A DNA stretch of 64,000 bases from Amycolatopsis sp. cg9 (GCF_041346945.1 NZ_CP166850.1:10338501-10402500), one strand, 5' to 3'. Positions 42,229 to 51,536 are shown, counted from the first letter of the stretch. Made by a program: numbers and translations. The notes: generated from the letters alone by a model not told the origin.

Positions 42229-43737
42229 TCAGGCGGCCTCGGCGCGCCGGTCACCGGGCTCCTCCGGGTCCGGGACCGCCGCCAGCCCGCCGCGTTCCGA
42301 CGCGATCCGGGAAAGCGCCGCGTAACGCTCGGGACGGCGGGCGCGCAACCACAGCGCGAAGCCCGCGCCGGCCGCCACGACGACCACGAACGCCCACGGC
42401 AGCGAGTTCACCAGCGTGCTGGTGGTCCCGGTCAGCAGGTCGAAGTTCTGGATGACCAGCACCGCGGACGCCACCAGCCCGAGCAGCCCCAGGACCGGCG
42501 CGACCCCGGTGCGCCACCAGTGCCGGTCCGGGCGGCGGCGGAAGAACGCGATGACCGAAAGGGACGCCGCCGCCTGCAGCCCGACGATGCCGAGCGTGCC
42601 CAGCCCCGTCATGGTCGTGGCGAGGTTGACGTACGGGTCCGCGCCGGCGATCGCGAAGATCGCGGTCACGGCGACGGTGAAGACCGTCTGCGTCAGGCTC
42701 GCGCGGTGCGGCGAACCGTGCTTGCGGTGCACCGCGCCGAGCCCGGCGGGCAGCACGCGGTCGCGGCCGAGGGCGAACAGGTAGCGGTTGGACGCGCCGT
42801 GCATCGCGAGCATCCCGGCGAACAGGCTGGTGCACAACAGGATCTGCATCGCGGTGGTGACGGCCGAGCCCAGGTAGTCGTCGGTGAGCCCGCCGAAGAG
42901 GTTGCCGAGCTGCTGCCCGGCGACGTCCCGCAGCTGCCCCGGCCCGACGGCGCCGACCGCGACCCAGCTCGTCAGCGCGTAGAAGACCGCGATCAGGATC
43001 ACCGACCAGTAGGTGGCGAGCGGGACGCTGCGGCGCGGGTTGCGCGACTCTTCGCCGTACAGCGCGGCGGATTCGAAGCCGATGAAGGAGATGAGCGCGA
43101 ACATCAGGGACACGCCGAGACCGGCACCGACGATCGTCGCCGGGTCGAACGAAGCCGCGGGCAGCGCGCCACCGCCGTGCCGGAGCAGCACCGCGACGTC
43201 GAGCAGCACCAGGATCGCGACCTCGGCGATCATCAGGACGGCCAGCACCCGCGCGCTGAAGTCGATCTTCCGGTAGCCCAGCACCCCCATCAGCACCAGC
43301 CCGATCGCCGCCCACACCGGCCACGGCCAGTCCAGCCCGTAGGAGGACGCGACGAGCTGCGCGAAGTAGGCGAAGGCGCCGGTCATGCCCACGGTCGCGG
43401 TGTTGTAGGCGAGCACGGCGGCCCAGCCGCCCCCGACCGCGGCCGGCCGGCCGAGCCCGGCGGACAGGTAGCCGTAGAACCCGCCGGAGGTGACGATCCG
43501 GCGGCTCATCGCGGCGTACCCGACGGAGAAGCAGAGGAGGGTGAGCCCGGCGAAGACGAACATCGCGGGCACCGCGGCGCCGTTGCCGATGGCGAAGGCC
43601 AGCGGGACGGTGCCGACCATCGCGGCGAGCGGCGCCGCGGCGGCCACGACCAGGAAGACGATCTTGGGGGTGCCGAGGGTGCGGCGGAGGGACGCCGGTC
43701 GCGCGTCCCCGGAACCGCGGTCGGATGCTGCGCTCAC
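42229..43737 (-). CDS. APC-family amino acid/amine permease
   Basis: A 502-residue transporter with about 12 helices. It begins with a polar 20-residue tail, then GTPKIVFLVVAAAAPLAAMVGTVPLAFAIGNGAAVPAMFV (unwound helix 1 with GxG motif), SFIGFESAALYGEESRNPRRSVPLATYWSV (the conserved FIGFE.. helix 6 segment) and NRYLFALGRDRVLP. The class moves amino acids or amines by proton or substrate exchange. GTG start at 43737 with GAGGAAA eight bases before. It heads a minus-strand run toward the second glycosyltransferase and lies next to the GMC/aminotransferase block, perhaps importing the amine used there (inference). Confidence 0.85.
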   Translation of the reverse strand: MSAASDRGSGDARPASLRRTLGTPKIVFLVVAAAAPLAAMVGTVPLAFAIGNGAAVPAMFVFAGLTLLCFSVGYAAMSRRIVTSGGFYGYLSAGLGRPAAVGGGWAAVLAYNTATVGMTGAFAYFAQLVASSYGLDWPWPVWAAIGLVLMGVLGYRKIDFSARVLAVLMIAEVAILVLLDVAVLLRHGGGALPAASFDPATIVGAGLGVSLMFALISFIGFESAALYGEESRNPRRSVPLATYWSVILIAVFYALTSWVAVGAVGPGQLRDVAGQQLGNLFGGLTDDYLGSAVTTAMQILLCTSLFAGMLAMHGASNRYLFALGRDRVLPAGLGAVHRKHGSPHRASLTQTVFTVAVTAIFAIAGADPYVNLATTMTGLGTLGIVGLQAAASLSVIAFFRRRPDRHWWRTGVAPVLGLLGLVASAVLVIQNFDLLTGTTSTLVNSLPWAFVVVVAAGAGFALWLRARRPERYAALSRIASERGGLAAVPDPEEPGDRRAEAA

Positions 43738-43827
43738 GGGCTTTTCCTCTCACTGGCTCGCGATGGGGTTCGCGAACAAGTCTTCGCTTCCGGCGAGCAC
43801 GTCCTCGTCTCCCCCGCTGCGGACTAG

Positions 43828-43914
43828 AGCGCCCCAATGTGGCGTTGGTTGCGTCGAGCGCACCCAATGTGGCGTTCGGTGCGTCTGACGCACCGAACGC
43901 CACATTGGGGCGCT
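43828..43914. repeat. Palindromic element of the CCAATGTGGCGTT family, copy 2
   Basis: Same plan as at 40670: outer unit starting GCGCCCCAATGTGGCG at 43829, then a perfect 21-bp stem 43864-43884 / 43888-43908; the outer unit pairs with 43896-43914. It differs from copy 1 by few bases, mostly in the loop and unit 1. Unlike the others it lies between two minus-strand genes, upstream of the APC permease and after the terminator of the GMC gene. Confidence 0.88.
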
Positions 43915-43949
43915 TGAGGCCGGGCGGAGCGCAGCGGAGCCGGGGACGC

Positions 43950-43984
43950 GAAAGGGACGGCCGGGGGTGCCGGCCGTCCCTTTC
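43950..43984 (-). terminator. 15-bp terminator of the GMC oxidoreductase unit
   Basis: GAAAGGGACGGCCGG (43950-43964) pairs perfectly with 43970-43984, loop of five bases, 19 bases after the minus-strand stop at 44003. Confidence 0.8.
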
Positions 43985-44002
43985 TCCGCGCGGGGAGCCG
44001 CG

Positions 44003-45571
44003 TCAGGACGCCTTGGCCAGTGGCGTCGACTGCGCGCCGCGGACCAGGTCCGCGGCCTTCTCCCCGATGACGATCGCGGTCGCGTTCGGCGCGCCGCGGC
44101 CGACGGTCGGCATCACCGAGACGTCGGCGACCCGCAGGCCTTCGACGCCGTACACCTTGAGCTCGTGGTCGACGACCCGGCCCATCCCGCAGGCGCCGCT
44201 GCCGTGGAAGATCGAGTTCGTGTAGCGCCGCACGTACTCGCGCAGGTCGTCGTCGGAGTCCGACGCCGGGGCGTTGAGCAGGCGCTCGTTGAACTTCGCG
44301 AACGCCGGCTGGCGCGCGATGTCCATCCCGATCCGGACGCCGGCCACCGCGACGTCGATGTCGCCCTCCGCGGTGAAGTAGCGGTGCTCGATCTTCGGCT
44401 TGGCCGTCGGGTCCTCCGCCACCAGCGTGATCTGCCCGCGGCTGCGCTGCGTCAGCAGCACCGGGCCGAACGTGATCGCGTGCCGGGTCGGCACCGTCAG
44501 GCCGCTGTCGGCGAACTCCATCGGCCCGGAGAAGTACACGACGTCCGGACCCGGCAGCCCCGGCTGGGTCCGCACGTAACCGCCCGCCTCGGGGCCGTTC
44601 GACGTCAGCGGGCCGCGGCCCTCTTCCTGGAACGCCCGGATGCTCTCCGGCTCGAACGCGCTCAGCAGGCTGTTCGGCTGCGAGTGTTCGTAGATCAGCG
44701 GGACCAGCGGGTGGTCCTGCAGGTTCTTGCCGACCTCGGCGTGGTCGAGCACGACCTCCATGCCCAGCCCGCGCAGCTGGTCGGCCGGGCCGACACCGGA
44801 AAGCAGCAGCAGCTGCGGCGAGTTGTACGCCCCCGCCGAGAGGATGACCTCGCGCTCGGCGTGCAGCGTGAGCTCCTCGTCGACCTGCCGCCCGGTGACG
44901 CCGATCGCGCGGCCGTTCTCGATCAGCACGCGGTAGACCTGGTAGTTCTTGATCAGCGTCAGGTTCGGCCGCTCGAGCGCCGGGTGCAGGAACGCCTGCG
45001 CGGTGCTCCAGCGGCGCCCGTTGCGCTGGGTCACCTGGAAGCGGCCGAAGCCGTCCTGGGTGGGCCCGTTGAAGTCGTCGTTGGCCGGGTGCCCGGCCTG
45101 CAGCGCCGCCTCGACGAGCGCCGTCGTCGCCGGGTTCAACGAGCGACCGTCCGAAACGGACAGCGGGCCGCCCGCGCCGTGGTACTCCGACGCGCCGCGC
45201 TCGTTGTCCTCCGAGCGCTTGAACAGCGGCAGCAGCTCGTCGTAGCTCCAGCCGGGCTGGTTCCAGCCGTCGTAGTCGATGCGGTTGTTGCGCAAGTACA
45301 GCATCGCGTTGATCGAGCTGGTGCCGCCGAGCACCTTGCCGCGCGGGTGGAAGATCCGCCGCCGGTTCAGCTGCTCTTCTTCGTGGGAGTCGTAGTCCCA
45401 GTCGACCCGGGTGCGGAACAGGTCGCCGAAGACGGCCGGGATGTGGATGTTCTCGACGTCGTCGTTGCCGCCCGCCTCGACCAGGGCGACCTTGACGTCG
45501 GGGTCCTCGGACAGCCGGGCCGCGAGCACGCAGCCCGCGGAGCCGGCGCCGACCACGATGTAGTCGTACAT
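44003..45571 (-). CDS. GMC-family FAD oxidoreductase (choline dehydrogenase-like), copy A
   Basis: A 522-residue glucose-methanol-choline oxidoreductase. FAD site MYDYIVVGAGSAGCVLAARLSE, GMC signature 1 in HPRGKVLGGTSSINAMLYLR, signature 2 in ILSAGAYNSPQLLLLSGVGP, and the C-terminal catalytic His in SIFHGSGACGMG with Asn partner in GRGAPNATAIVIGEKAAD. HGSGACGMG differs from the usual HP.GTC.MG. It oxidises an alcohol to an aldehyde or acid. Its ATG shares one base with the stop codon of copy B upstream, so the two are coupled. Confidence 0.88.
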   Translation of the reverse strand: MYDYIVVGAGSAGCVLAARLSEDPDVKVALVEAGGNDDVENIHIPAVFGDLFRTRVDWDYDSHEEEQLNRRRIFHPRGKVLGGTSSINAMLYLRNNRIDYDGWNQPGWSYDELLPLFKRSEDNERGASEYHGAGGPLSVSDGRSLNPATTALVEAALQAGHPANDDFNGPTQDGFGRFQVTQRNGRRWSTAQAFLHPALERPNLTLIKNYQVYRVLIENGRAIGVTGRQVDEELTLHAEREVILSAGAYNSPQLLLLSGVGPADQLRGLGMEVVLDHAEVGKNLQDHPLVPLIYEHSQPNSLLSAFEPESIRAFQEEGRGPLTSNGPEAGGYVRTQPGLPGPDVVYFSGPMEFADSGLTVPTRHAITFGPVLLTQRSRGQITLVAEDPTAKPKIEHRYFTAEGDIDVAVAGVRIGMDIARQPAFAKFNERLLNAPASDSDDDLREYVRRYTNSIFHGSGACGMGRVVDHELKVYGVEGLRVADVSVMPTVGRGAPNATAIVIGEKAADLVRGAQSTPLAKAS

Positions 45572-47118
45572 CAGCTGGCCTCCTTGATGAGGTCGGCGGC
45601 CTTCTCGCCGATCATGATGGCGGACGCGTTCGGGTTGCCCCGGCCGACGACCGGCATCACCGAGCAGTCGGCCACGCGCAGGCCGTCGACGCCCTGGACG
45701 CGCAGCTCGGCGTCGACGACCTCGCCGATCGCGCAGGTGCCCGCGGGGTGGAAGATCGAGTGGGTGTACCGGCGGAGGTAGGCCTTGAGGTCCTCGTCGG
45801 ACTCCGACGCCGGCAGCTGGTAGAACGACTCGTGGAACGGCCGCAGGGCTTCCTGCTTGGCGATCTCCAGCGAGACCCGCAGCGCCCGCACGCCCGTCTC
45901 CAGGTCGGACTCCTCGGCGAAGAAGTTGTTGAGGATGCGCGGTTTCGCCGTCGGGTTGGTCGACTGCAGGGTGATGTTGCCCCGGCTCTCCGGCGTGATG
46001 AGCACCGGGCCGAGGGAAATCGCGTGCTCGTACGGGAAGGCGAGCCCGCTCTCCACGAACATCACCGGCGCCGCGAAGATCGCCGCGTCCGGGGCGGGCA
46101 GGTCCGGCAGGGTGCGGAAGTAGCCGCCGGCCTCCGGGCCGTTGCCGGTCAGCGGGCCGCGCTGCTCCTCCATGAACAACCGGAAGTTCTCCGGGGTGGC
46201 CGCCGCGGTCATGCTGATCGGCTGCGAGTGCACCGAAACCAGCGGCACCAGCGCGTGGTCGGAGAGGTTCTGGCCGACCTGCGGACTGTCGGCGACGACC
46301 GGGATCCCGAACGCCGAGAGCAGGCAGGACGGGCCGATGCCGGACAGCTGCAGCAGCTGCGGCGAGTTGTAGGCACCGGCCGAGAGGATGACCTCGCGCT
46401 CGGCGCGGATGTCCACCGGGGCGTCGTCGCCCTGCTGGCCGGTGACGCCGACCGCGCGGCCGTTCTCGATGATCACCTTGTGCGCGCGGAACTCCGTCAG
46501 CACGGTGAGGTTCGGCCGCCCCAGCGCCGGGCGCAGGAACGCCGCCGCGGTGCTCCACCGCCTGCCGTCGCGCTGGGTCAGCTGGAACTCGCCGAAGCCG
46601 TCGAGCTGGGCGCCGTTGAAGTCGTCAGTGGCCTTGTAACCGGCCTGGACGGCGGCCTCGACGAGCGCCACCGAGCTCGGGTTGTGCGAGCGGTTGTCCG
46701 AAACGGACAGCGGGCCGCCCTCGCCGTGGTACTCCGACGCGCCGCGCTCGTTGTCCTCGGACTTCTTGAAGTACGGCAGCACCTCGTCGAAGGACCAGCC
46801 CGGCTGGTTCCAGCCGTCGTAGTCGAGCTTCGTGCCGCGGACGTACAGCATCGCGTTCGTGGAGCTGGTGCCGCCCAGCACCTTGCCGCGCGGGAGGTAG
46901 AGCCGGCGGCCGCCGAGGTGCGGCTCCTCCGCCGTGTCGTAGTCCCAGTCGTAGCGGGTGCGGAACAGCTGGCTGAACGCCGCCGGGATGTGGATCTCCT
47001 CGGCGTCGTCCGGCGGTCCCGCCTCCAGCAGGGCCACCTTGACGTCGGGGTCCTCCGACAGCCGGGCCGCCAGCACGCACCCCGTCGAACCCGCGCCGAC
47101 GATCACGTAGTCGTACAT
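45571..47118 (-). CDS. GMC-family FAD oxidoreductase, copy B
   Basis: A 515-residue GMC protein closely similar to copy A over its whole length (roughly 60% identity by eye). FAD site MYDYVIVGAGSTGCVLAARLSE, LPRGKVLGGTSSTNAMLYVRG, ILSAGAYNSPQLLQLSGIGP, catalytic SIFHPAGTCAIG and GRGNPNASAIMIGEKAAD, which follow the canonical motifs more closely than copy A. The pair may form a heteromer or oxidise successive intermediates. It follows the aminotransferase gene by 94 bases in the same direction. The overlap with copy A shows a recent tandem duplication with retained coupling. Confidence 0.88.
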   Translation of the reverse strand: MYDYVIVGAGSTGCVLAARLSEDPDVKVALLEAGPPDDAEEIHIPAAFSQLFRTRYDWDYDTAEEPHLGGRRLYLPRGKVLGGTSSTNAMLYVRGTKLDYDGWNQPGWSFDEVLPYFKKSEDNERGASEYHGEGGPLSVSDNRSHNPSSVALVEAAVQAGYKATDDFNGAQLDGFGEFQLTQRDGRRWSTAAAFLRPALGRPNLTVLTEFRAHKVIIENGRAVGVTGQQGDDAPVDIRAEREVILSAGAYNSPQLLQLSGIGPSCLLSAFGIPVVADSPQVGQNLSDHALVPLVSVHSQPISMTAAATPENFRLFMEEQRGPLTGNGPEAGGYFRTLPDLPAPDAAIFAAPVMFVESGLAFPYEHAISLGPVLITPESRGNITLQSTNPTAKPRILNNFFAEESDLETGVRALRVSLEIAKQEALRPFHESFYQLPASESDEDLKAYLRRYTHSIFHPAGTCAIGEVVDAELRVQGVDGLRVADCSVMPVVGRGNPNASAIMIGEKAADLIKEAS

Positions 47119-47212
47119 CTGCTCTCCAAGCTCCAGAAGGTCAATCGGGGTCGAGCTCGCTGCCGGAGCTCGGCGGGCGGGGCGGCGGGCTCGCGCCCGC
47201 CACCCCGCGGGG

Positions 47213-48610
47213 TCACCGCGGCGCGAGGGTGCCGTCCGGGCGCAGCCGAGAAACGACCTCGACGACCGCGGCGGTGGCCCGGCGCGCCTCCGCCTCGGTG
47301 AACACCAGCGGCGGCGCGAGCACGAAGTTGTGCCCGTACGGCCGCGCGATCACGCCGTGGGCCTTGCGCGTTTCGAACGCGACCGCCTCGACCTGCGACC
47401 AGTCCAGCGGGATGGTCGTCTCCTTGTCCGCGACGAGCTCGAGGGCGGCGAGGGTGCCCTCGATCCGGACGTCCCCGACGTTCGGCAGCTCCCGCGCCGG
47501 GGCCAGCCCCTCCTCGAACCAGCCCTGGATGCGCCGCGCGTTGTCGAGCAGGCCTTCGCGCTCGATGATGTCGAGCGTGGCCAGGCCGAGGGCGCAGGCG
47601 ACCGGGTGGCCCTGGAACGTGTAGCCGTGGAAGAAGCCGCCGTCGCCGATGAGGGTGTCGGCGATGTCGTCGGTCATCAGGGTGGCCCCCAGCGGCGCGT
47701 AACCACCGGCGATGCCCTTGGCGGCGGTGATGATGTCCGCCTCCATGCCCTGGTTCGCCGACTCGAACCACGAGCCGATCCGGCCGAACGCCGTGACGAC
47801 CTCGTCCGCGATGAGCAGGATCCCGTTCTTGCGCAGGACCTCGCGCACGCGCTTCCAGTACCCCGGCGGCGGGGCGAGGACGCCGCCGCCCGCCATGATC
47901 GGCTCGCCGATCATCGCCGCGATGTTGCCCGCGCCGATCCGCTCGATGGTGTCCTCGAGCTCCTTGACCAGGAAGTCGGTCGGGTCGACGTCGCCGTAGA
48001 GCTGCTTCGCCCGGTACGGGTAGGGCGGGGAGAGCTTCTCGACGTGCGGCAGGTTCGGGCCGACGCCCGCCTGCATGGGCGGGAAGCCGGTCGCGGTGCC
48101 GCTGCCGTAGGTCGCGCCGTGGAACGAGTAGTGCCGGGCGAGGATCCACGTCCGGTCCGGCGAGCCCTTGCGGGTGTGGTAGAGCCGGGCGGCCTTGATC
48201 GCGGTCTCCACCGCTTCCGAACCACCACTGGAGAAGGCGACCCGGTTGATGCCGGCCGGCGCCAGCTGCGCGAGCCGCTCGGCGAGCCGGATCGCCTTCT
48301 CGTTGGTGAACTCGAGGAGGCTCGTGAAGAACTCGATCTCCTTGATCTGCTTCGCGGCGACCTCGGCGAGGTCGGCGCGGCCGTGACCGAGCGGCGAGTG
48401 CCAGACCCCGCCGCCGGCGGCGTCGAGGAGTTCGTTGCCGCGCGCGTCCCAGACCGTGCTGCCCTGCCCCTTGACGATGACCAGCCGGTCGGTGATGTCA
48501 CCGCGGTGCATCGAGCGGACCAGGTGCTTGCGGTCGAGGTCTTCCAGTTCCGACGCCGGGGCGGACAACGGCGGGATCCCAGGTGTGGTCACGGCTTTCA
48601 GTCCAATCAT
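47213..48610 (-). CDS. Class III PLP aminotransferase (omega-amino acid type)
   Basis: A 465-residue class III aminotransferase. Features: VWDARGNELLDAAGGGVWHSPLGHG, FSSGGSEAVETAIKAARLYH, ILARHYSFHGATYGSG, IGEPIMAGGGVLAPPPGYW, LLIADEVVTAFGRIGSW and the PLP Lys in ADIITAAKGIAGGYAPLGA. The group moves an amino group from an omega-amine to pyruvate or similar. ATG at 48610 has no clear ribosome site; GTG at 48592 is an alternative. A GC-rich GGCGGGC hairpin (47184-47201) follows the gene. Together with the two GMC oxidases and the permease it suggests uptake and oxidation of an amino alcohol or polyamine (inference). Confidence 0.85.
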   Translation of the reverse strand: MIGLKAVTTPGIPPLSAPASELEDLDRKHLVRSMHRGDITDRLVIVKGQGSTVWDARGNELLDAAGGGVWHSPLGHGRADLAEVAAKQIKEIEFFTSLLEFTNEKAIRLAERLAQLAPAGINRVAFSSGGSEAVETAIKAARLYHTRKGSPDRTWILARHYSFHGATYGSGTATGFPPMQAGVGPNLPHVEKLSPPYPYRAKQLYGDVDPTDFLVKELEDTIERIGAGNIAAMIGEPIMAGGGVLAPPPGYWKRVREVLRKNGILLIADEVVTAFGRIGSWFESANQGMEADIITAAKGIAGGYAPLGATLMTDDIADTLIGDGGFFHGYTFQGHPVACALGLATLDIIEREGLLDNARRIQGWFEEGLAPARELPNVGDVRIEGTLAALELVADKETTIPLDWSQVEAVAFETRKAHGVIARPYGHNFVLAPPLVFTEAEARRATAAVVEVVSRLRPDGTLAPR

Positions 48611-48721
48611 GAGAGGAGACGACGTAATTCGCCCCAGGAACGTTGGCACACAACACTTTCCGAAACCGAATTCACCGTACCCGGCGGTCGGTCGATGACT
48701 TCTCCGCCGGTGCGGGGCGCC

Positions 48722-49909
48722 TCAGATGTACTGCGTGTTGGGTTCCAGGCCGAGCAGGATCCGGCCGTAGAGCTCGTTGTTCGTGTCGGGCGCCATCAGC
48801 GCGTGCAGGTTCACCACGTGGATGTCACGCGCGATCCGCTGGATCGGCACGCTGGTGTAGGCCGACGAACCACCGCTGGCGAGGCTCAGCGCGTCCACGG
48901 CGGACTTGGTGAGCTTGCAGATCGCGCCGATGTCCGCGCGGGTGCGGGCGCGCTCGAGGAGCGACCACTCCGCGCCCGTCGCGGCCTTCTCGTCGGCGGT
49001 CCGGGTGATCCGGTCCGCGTGGAAGGCGGCCTGGTCGATCTGCAGCCGGGCCTCGGCGACCTTGAGGTGCGTGACGGGCGCTTCGGCCTGGTGCGCGTAG
49101 TCGGTGTAGGTGATCTTGCGGGTGCCGACGCGCTCGAGGAAGTTCTCCATCGCGGCCTCGGCCAGCCCGATCGGCGTGCCCGCCGAAGACGCGTTCGCCA
49201 CGCCCAGCAACGGGTTCCGGTAGATCGGCAGCTCGGCGCTGGCCGGCGAGTGGCTCTGCCCCTGCAGGATCGAGACCAGCGGGATGACGCGCTCGGCGGG
49301 CACGAACAGGTCGTTGGCGACGGTCGTGACGCTGCCGGAGCCGGCCATGCCCATGGTGTACCAGTCGTCGATGACCTGCAGGTCGCTCAGCGGCACCAGC
49401 GCAGCGACCGGCCACATGCCCTGGCCGTCCGGCGTCGGGGCGATGGCGATGATCTCCTGCCAGTGGCTGTGCAGCGCGCCGCTGATGAAGCCCCAGCGGC
49501 CGTTGACGACGTAACCGCCGTCGGTGGGCACGGCCTGGCCGCCCGGGCTGAGCGTCCCGCAGACGCGGACGTCCGGCGTCGAGTAGACCTCGTCCTGGAC
49601 GGCGTCCGGGAACATGCCGACCATCCAGCCGGGGATGTTCCACACCGACGTCGTCCAGCCGACGGCGCCGTCACCGCGGGCCAGTTCGACGAGCACGGCG
49701 TTCAGGGTCGCGGTGTCGACTTCGAAACCGCCGTAGCGCTTCGGCACGCGAAGCTTGAAGAACCCCGCGTCGCCCAACGCTTCGAGGGTGTCGTCGTGCA
49801 GGCGGCGGTTCTCCTCGTGCCACACGGCGTTCTTCTGCAGGAGGGGCACCAGGCCCTGGGCCCGGCGGACCAGTTCCTCGCGCGAAGGGACGGGGACGTT
49901 CGTCGTCAT
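48722..49909 (-). CDS. HsaA/HpaB-like flavin-dependent monooxygenase (acyl-CoA dehydrogenase fold)
   Basis: A 395-residue acyl-CoA-dehydrogenase-fold protein of the two-component monooxygenase type. It has RVPKRYGGFEVDTATLNAVLVELARGDGAVGW, CGTLSPGGQAVPTDGGYVVNGRWGFISGALHS and ASGGSSAYTSVPIQRIARDIHVVNLHALMAPDTNNELYG, all close to HsaA, NcnH and related group D enzymes. These use FMNH2/FADH2 from a separate reductase to hydroxylate aromatic or polyketide rings; no reductase is adjacent. Start at 49909 with GGAAGG upstream. First of the block that includes the SnoaL genes, downstream of them on the same strand. Confidence 0.87.
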   Translation of the reverse strand: MTTNVPVPSREELVRRAQGLVPLLQKNAVWHEENRRLHDDTLEALGDAGFFKLRVPKRYGGFEVDTATLNAVLVELARGDGAVGWTTSVWNIPGWMVGMFPDAVQDEVYSTPDVRVCGTLSPGGQAVPTDGGYVVNGRWGFISGALHSHWQEIIAIAPTPDGQGMWPVAALVPLSDLQVIDDWYTMGMAGSGSVTTVANDLFVPAERVIPLVSILQGQSHSPASAELPIYRNPLLGVANASSAGTPIGLAEAAMENFLERVGTRKITYTDYAHQAEAPVTHLKVAEARLQIDQAAFHADRITRTADEKAATGAEWSLLERARTRADIGAICKLTKSAVDALSLASGGSSAYTSVPIQRIARDIHVVNLHALMAPDTNNELYGRILLGLEPNTQYI

Positions 49910-50016
49910 CGGTGGTCCTTCCGGGTTTCCACGTGCGGCGTCGGATCGAGAATCCGCTTTCCCGCTCCGGCGGCGCACCTCCGCGATTGCGGAGCACGCC
50001 GCCGGGCGGAGCGTGC

Positions 50017-50478
50017 TCAGCCGCGGACCGGGCTGCTCTGGTGCGACAGGAGCGACCACTCGCCGTCGCGCTCCACCACGATCCAGGTGGCGCGGATCTG
50101 GCGCTCCGGCGCGGTTTCGGTCTCGCCGTCGAGGATGATGCCGCCCTGGGTGATCACCATGGCGGTGTCCTCGGCCAGGAACGTGACCTGCAGCGGCCAG
50201 CCCTTGACGTGCGCGCCGGCCAGCGGGCCGTCGAAGCCCGCCTGCATGTAGGCGCGGATCTGCTCCCGGCTGGTCAGCTGCTCGTCCTGCATGAGCAGGC
50301 TGCCGTTCTCGGTGAAGACCCCCGCGAACTCGTCCGCGTCGTTGGTCTTCCACGCGTGCGTGATGCGCAGCGGCACGGTCAGCGCGGCGCGGTCGCGGGG
50401 ATCGGTGAACTCGCGGTAGAAGTCCGTGTCCTCCTCGACCCCGTACGAGGCGAGGATCTCCGTTGCGGTGGCGGGCAT
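50017..50478 (-). CDS. SnoaL-fold protein, cassette 1 gene b
   Basis: A 153-residue NTF2/SnoaL-like protein: DRAALTVPLRITHAWKTNDADEFAGVFTENGSLLMQDEQLTSREQIRAYM then TFLAEDTAMVITQGGIILDGETE and IRATWIVVERDGEWSLLSHQSSPVRG. The fold (alpha+beta barrel of about 130 residues) is found in polyketide cyclases, ketosteroid isomerases and many proteins of unknown function; no catalytic set can be named. GAAGGAG precedes the ATG. Paired with the gene at 50508; the same pair recurs at 54497/54976. Confidence 0.8.
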   Translation of the reverse strand: MPATATEILASYGVEEDTDFYREFTDPRDRAALTVPLRITHAWKTNDADEFAGVFTENGSLLMQDEQLTSREQIRAYMQAGFDGPLAGAHVKGWPLQVTFLAEDTAMVITQGGIILDGETETAPERQIRATWIVVERDGEWSLLSHQSSPVRG

Positions 50479-50507
50479 TGCGGCTCCTTCGTCGGTGTTT
50501 CGGGTGG

Positions 50508-50975
50508 TCACCAGCGGAGGGTCGCGCCGGTGCCGCGCGGGCTGTTCTGGTAGCCGGCGAGGTACCACACGCCGTCTTCTTCCTTCTTGACCGTCCACGT
50601 CGAGCGGACGGCGAGCTCCGGCGAGATTTCGGTCTCCCCCGGCGCCAGGATGCCGCCGTGCGTGCGGATCAGCGCGACGGTGTCGTTGACCAGCCGCAGG
50701 TCCACCGGCTTGCCGGTGATCCGCGAGCCCTTGAACGGGCCGGCGAACGCGGCCGCCAGGAACGGGCGGATCTCGTCGCGGCCGACCTTGTAGACGTCAC
50801 CGGGCAGGATCAGCGTGCCGCCCTTGGTGAAGACGTCGACGACCGCGTCGACGTCGTTGCGTGCCCAGGCTTCCACCAGCCGCAGCGGGACGCCCAGCAC
50901 TTCCTTCTCCCGCTCGCTCGTGAACGGGCCGTAGTAGTCGTCCAACGCGGACGACGCGTCGACTTCAGCGGACAC
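50508..50975 (-). CDS. SnoaL-fold protein, cassette 1 gene a
   Basis: A 155-residue SnoaL-like protein: YYGPFTSEREKEVLGVPLRLVEAWARNDVDAVVDVF, ILPGDVYKVGRDEIRPFL, VALIRTHGGILAPGETEISPELAVRSTW, YLAGYQNSPRGTGATLRW. It is about 65-70% identical by eye to the protein at 54976, including an identical C-terminus. GTG start with GAGGAGG at the right distance. 29 bases separate it from gene b. The invariant RTHGGILA and PGETE segments may mark a ligand-binding site of this subfamily. Confidence 0.8.
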   Translation of the reverse strand: MSAEVDASSALDDYYGPFTSEREKEVLGVPLRLVEAWARNDVDAVVDVFTKGGTLILPGDVYKVGRDEIRPFLAAAFAGPFKGSRITGKPVDLRLVNDTVALIRTHGGILAPGETEISPELAVRSTWTVKKEEDGVWYLAGYQNSPRGTGATLRW

Positions 50976-51062
50976 CGGGTCCTCCTCTTAGCCTCAGCGG
51001 ACGGGTCCCGCCCATCATCGGCGCTCACCCCGTGACCCGGCGCCTTCTGCATTGCCGCTACG

Positions 51063-51536
51063 TCACGCGCTCCGGTCGAGACCGGCGACGAGCGGCTCCG
51101 GGCGCACGTTGTGCGGGTACGGCCAGCCGCGCTGGGTGAGGTAGAGGACGAGGTCGACGGTGTTGCTCGCGACGTCGATCTGCGAAATCCGGTGATTTTC
51201 GATCTTCAGCACAATTGTTTCGACGGACGTGCCCTCGCGACCGGTCGGCCCGATGTGGAAGAACGGCTCGTCGTGTTTCCAGTGCAGGTTGAAGACGATG
51301 AAACCCCGCCCGTTCCCCTGTTCGTCCAGGGCGAGGTGCTCGTCGACGAGGTCTATGCGCTTGCCGAGGCGCACGAACCACTTCGCCCATTCCTTCAGTG
51401 CCCCCAGACCGATTTGCCCGAACTGGGCCGGGCTGTTGATGAGGACGTCATCGGCGATGATGGCGTCCCAGCGGTCGAACTCGACGAGTTGCAGCCCGTC
51501 GTACAGTTCTCTGGTCAGTGTGGTTTTCGAATTCAC
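51063..51536 (-). CDS. SnoaL/NTF2-like protein
   Basis: A 157-residue SnoaL-like protein, divergent from the cassette pairs: LTRELYDGLQLVEFDRWDAIIADDVLINSPAQFGQIGLGALKEWAKWFVRLGKRIDLVDEH, GRGFIVFNLHWKH and FHIGPTGREGTSVETIVLKIENHRISQIDVASNTVDLVLYL. The start is GTG at 51536 since AGGAG lies five bases before; the longer frame to 51617 lacks this. It heads the minus-strand SnoaL block and is divergent from the acyl-CoA-dehydrogenase-like gene at 51710. Function unknown. Confidence 0.75.
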   Translation of the reverse strand: MNSKTTLTRELYDGLQLVEFDRWDAIIADDVLINSPAQFGQIGLGALKEWAKWFVRLGKRIDLVDEHLALDEQGNGRGFIVFNLHWKHDEPFFHIGPTGREGTSVETIVLKIENHRISQIDVASNTVDLVLYLTQRGWPYPHNVRPEPLVAGLDRSA

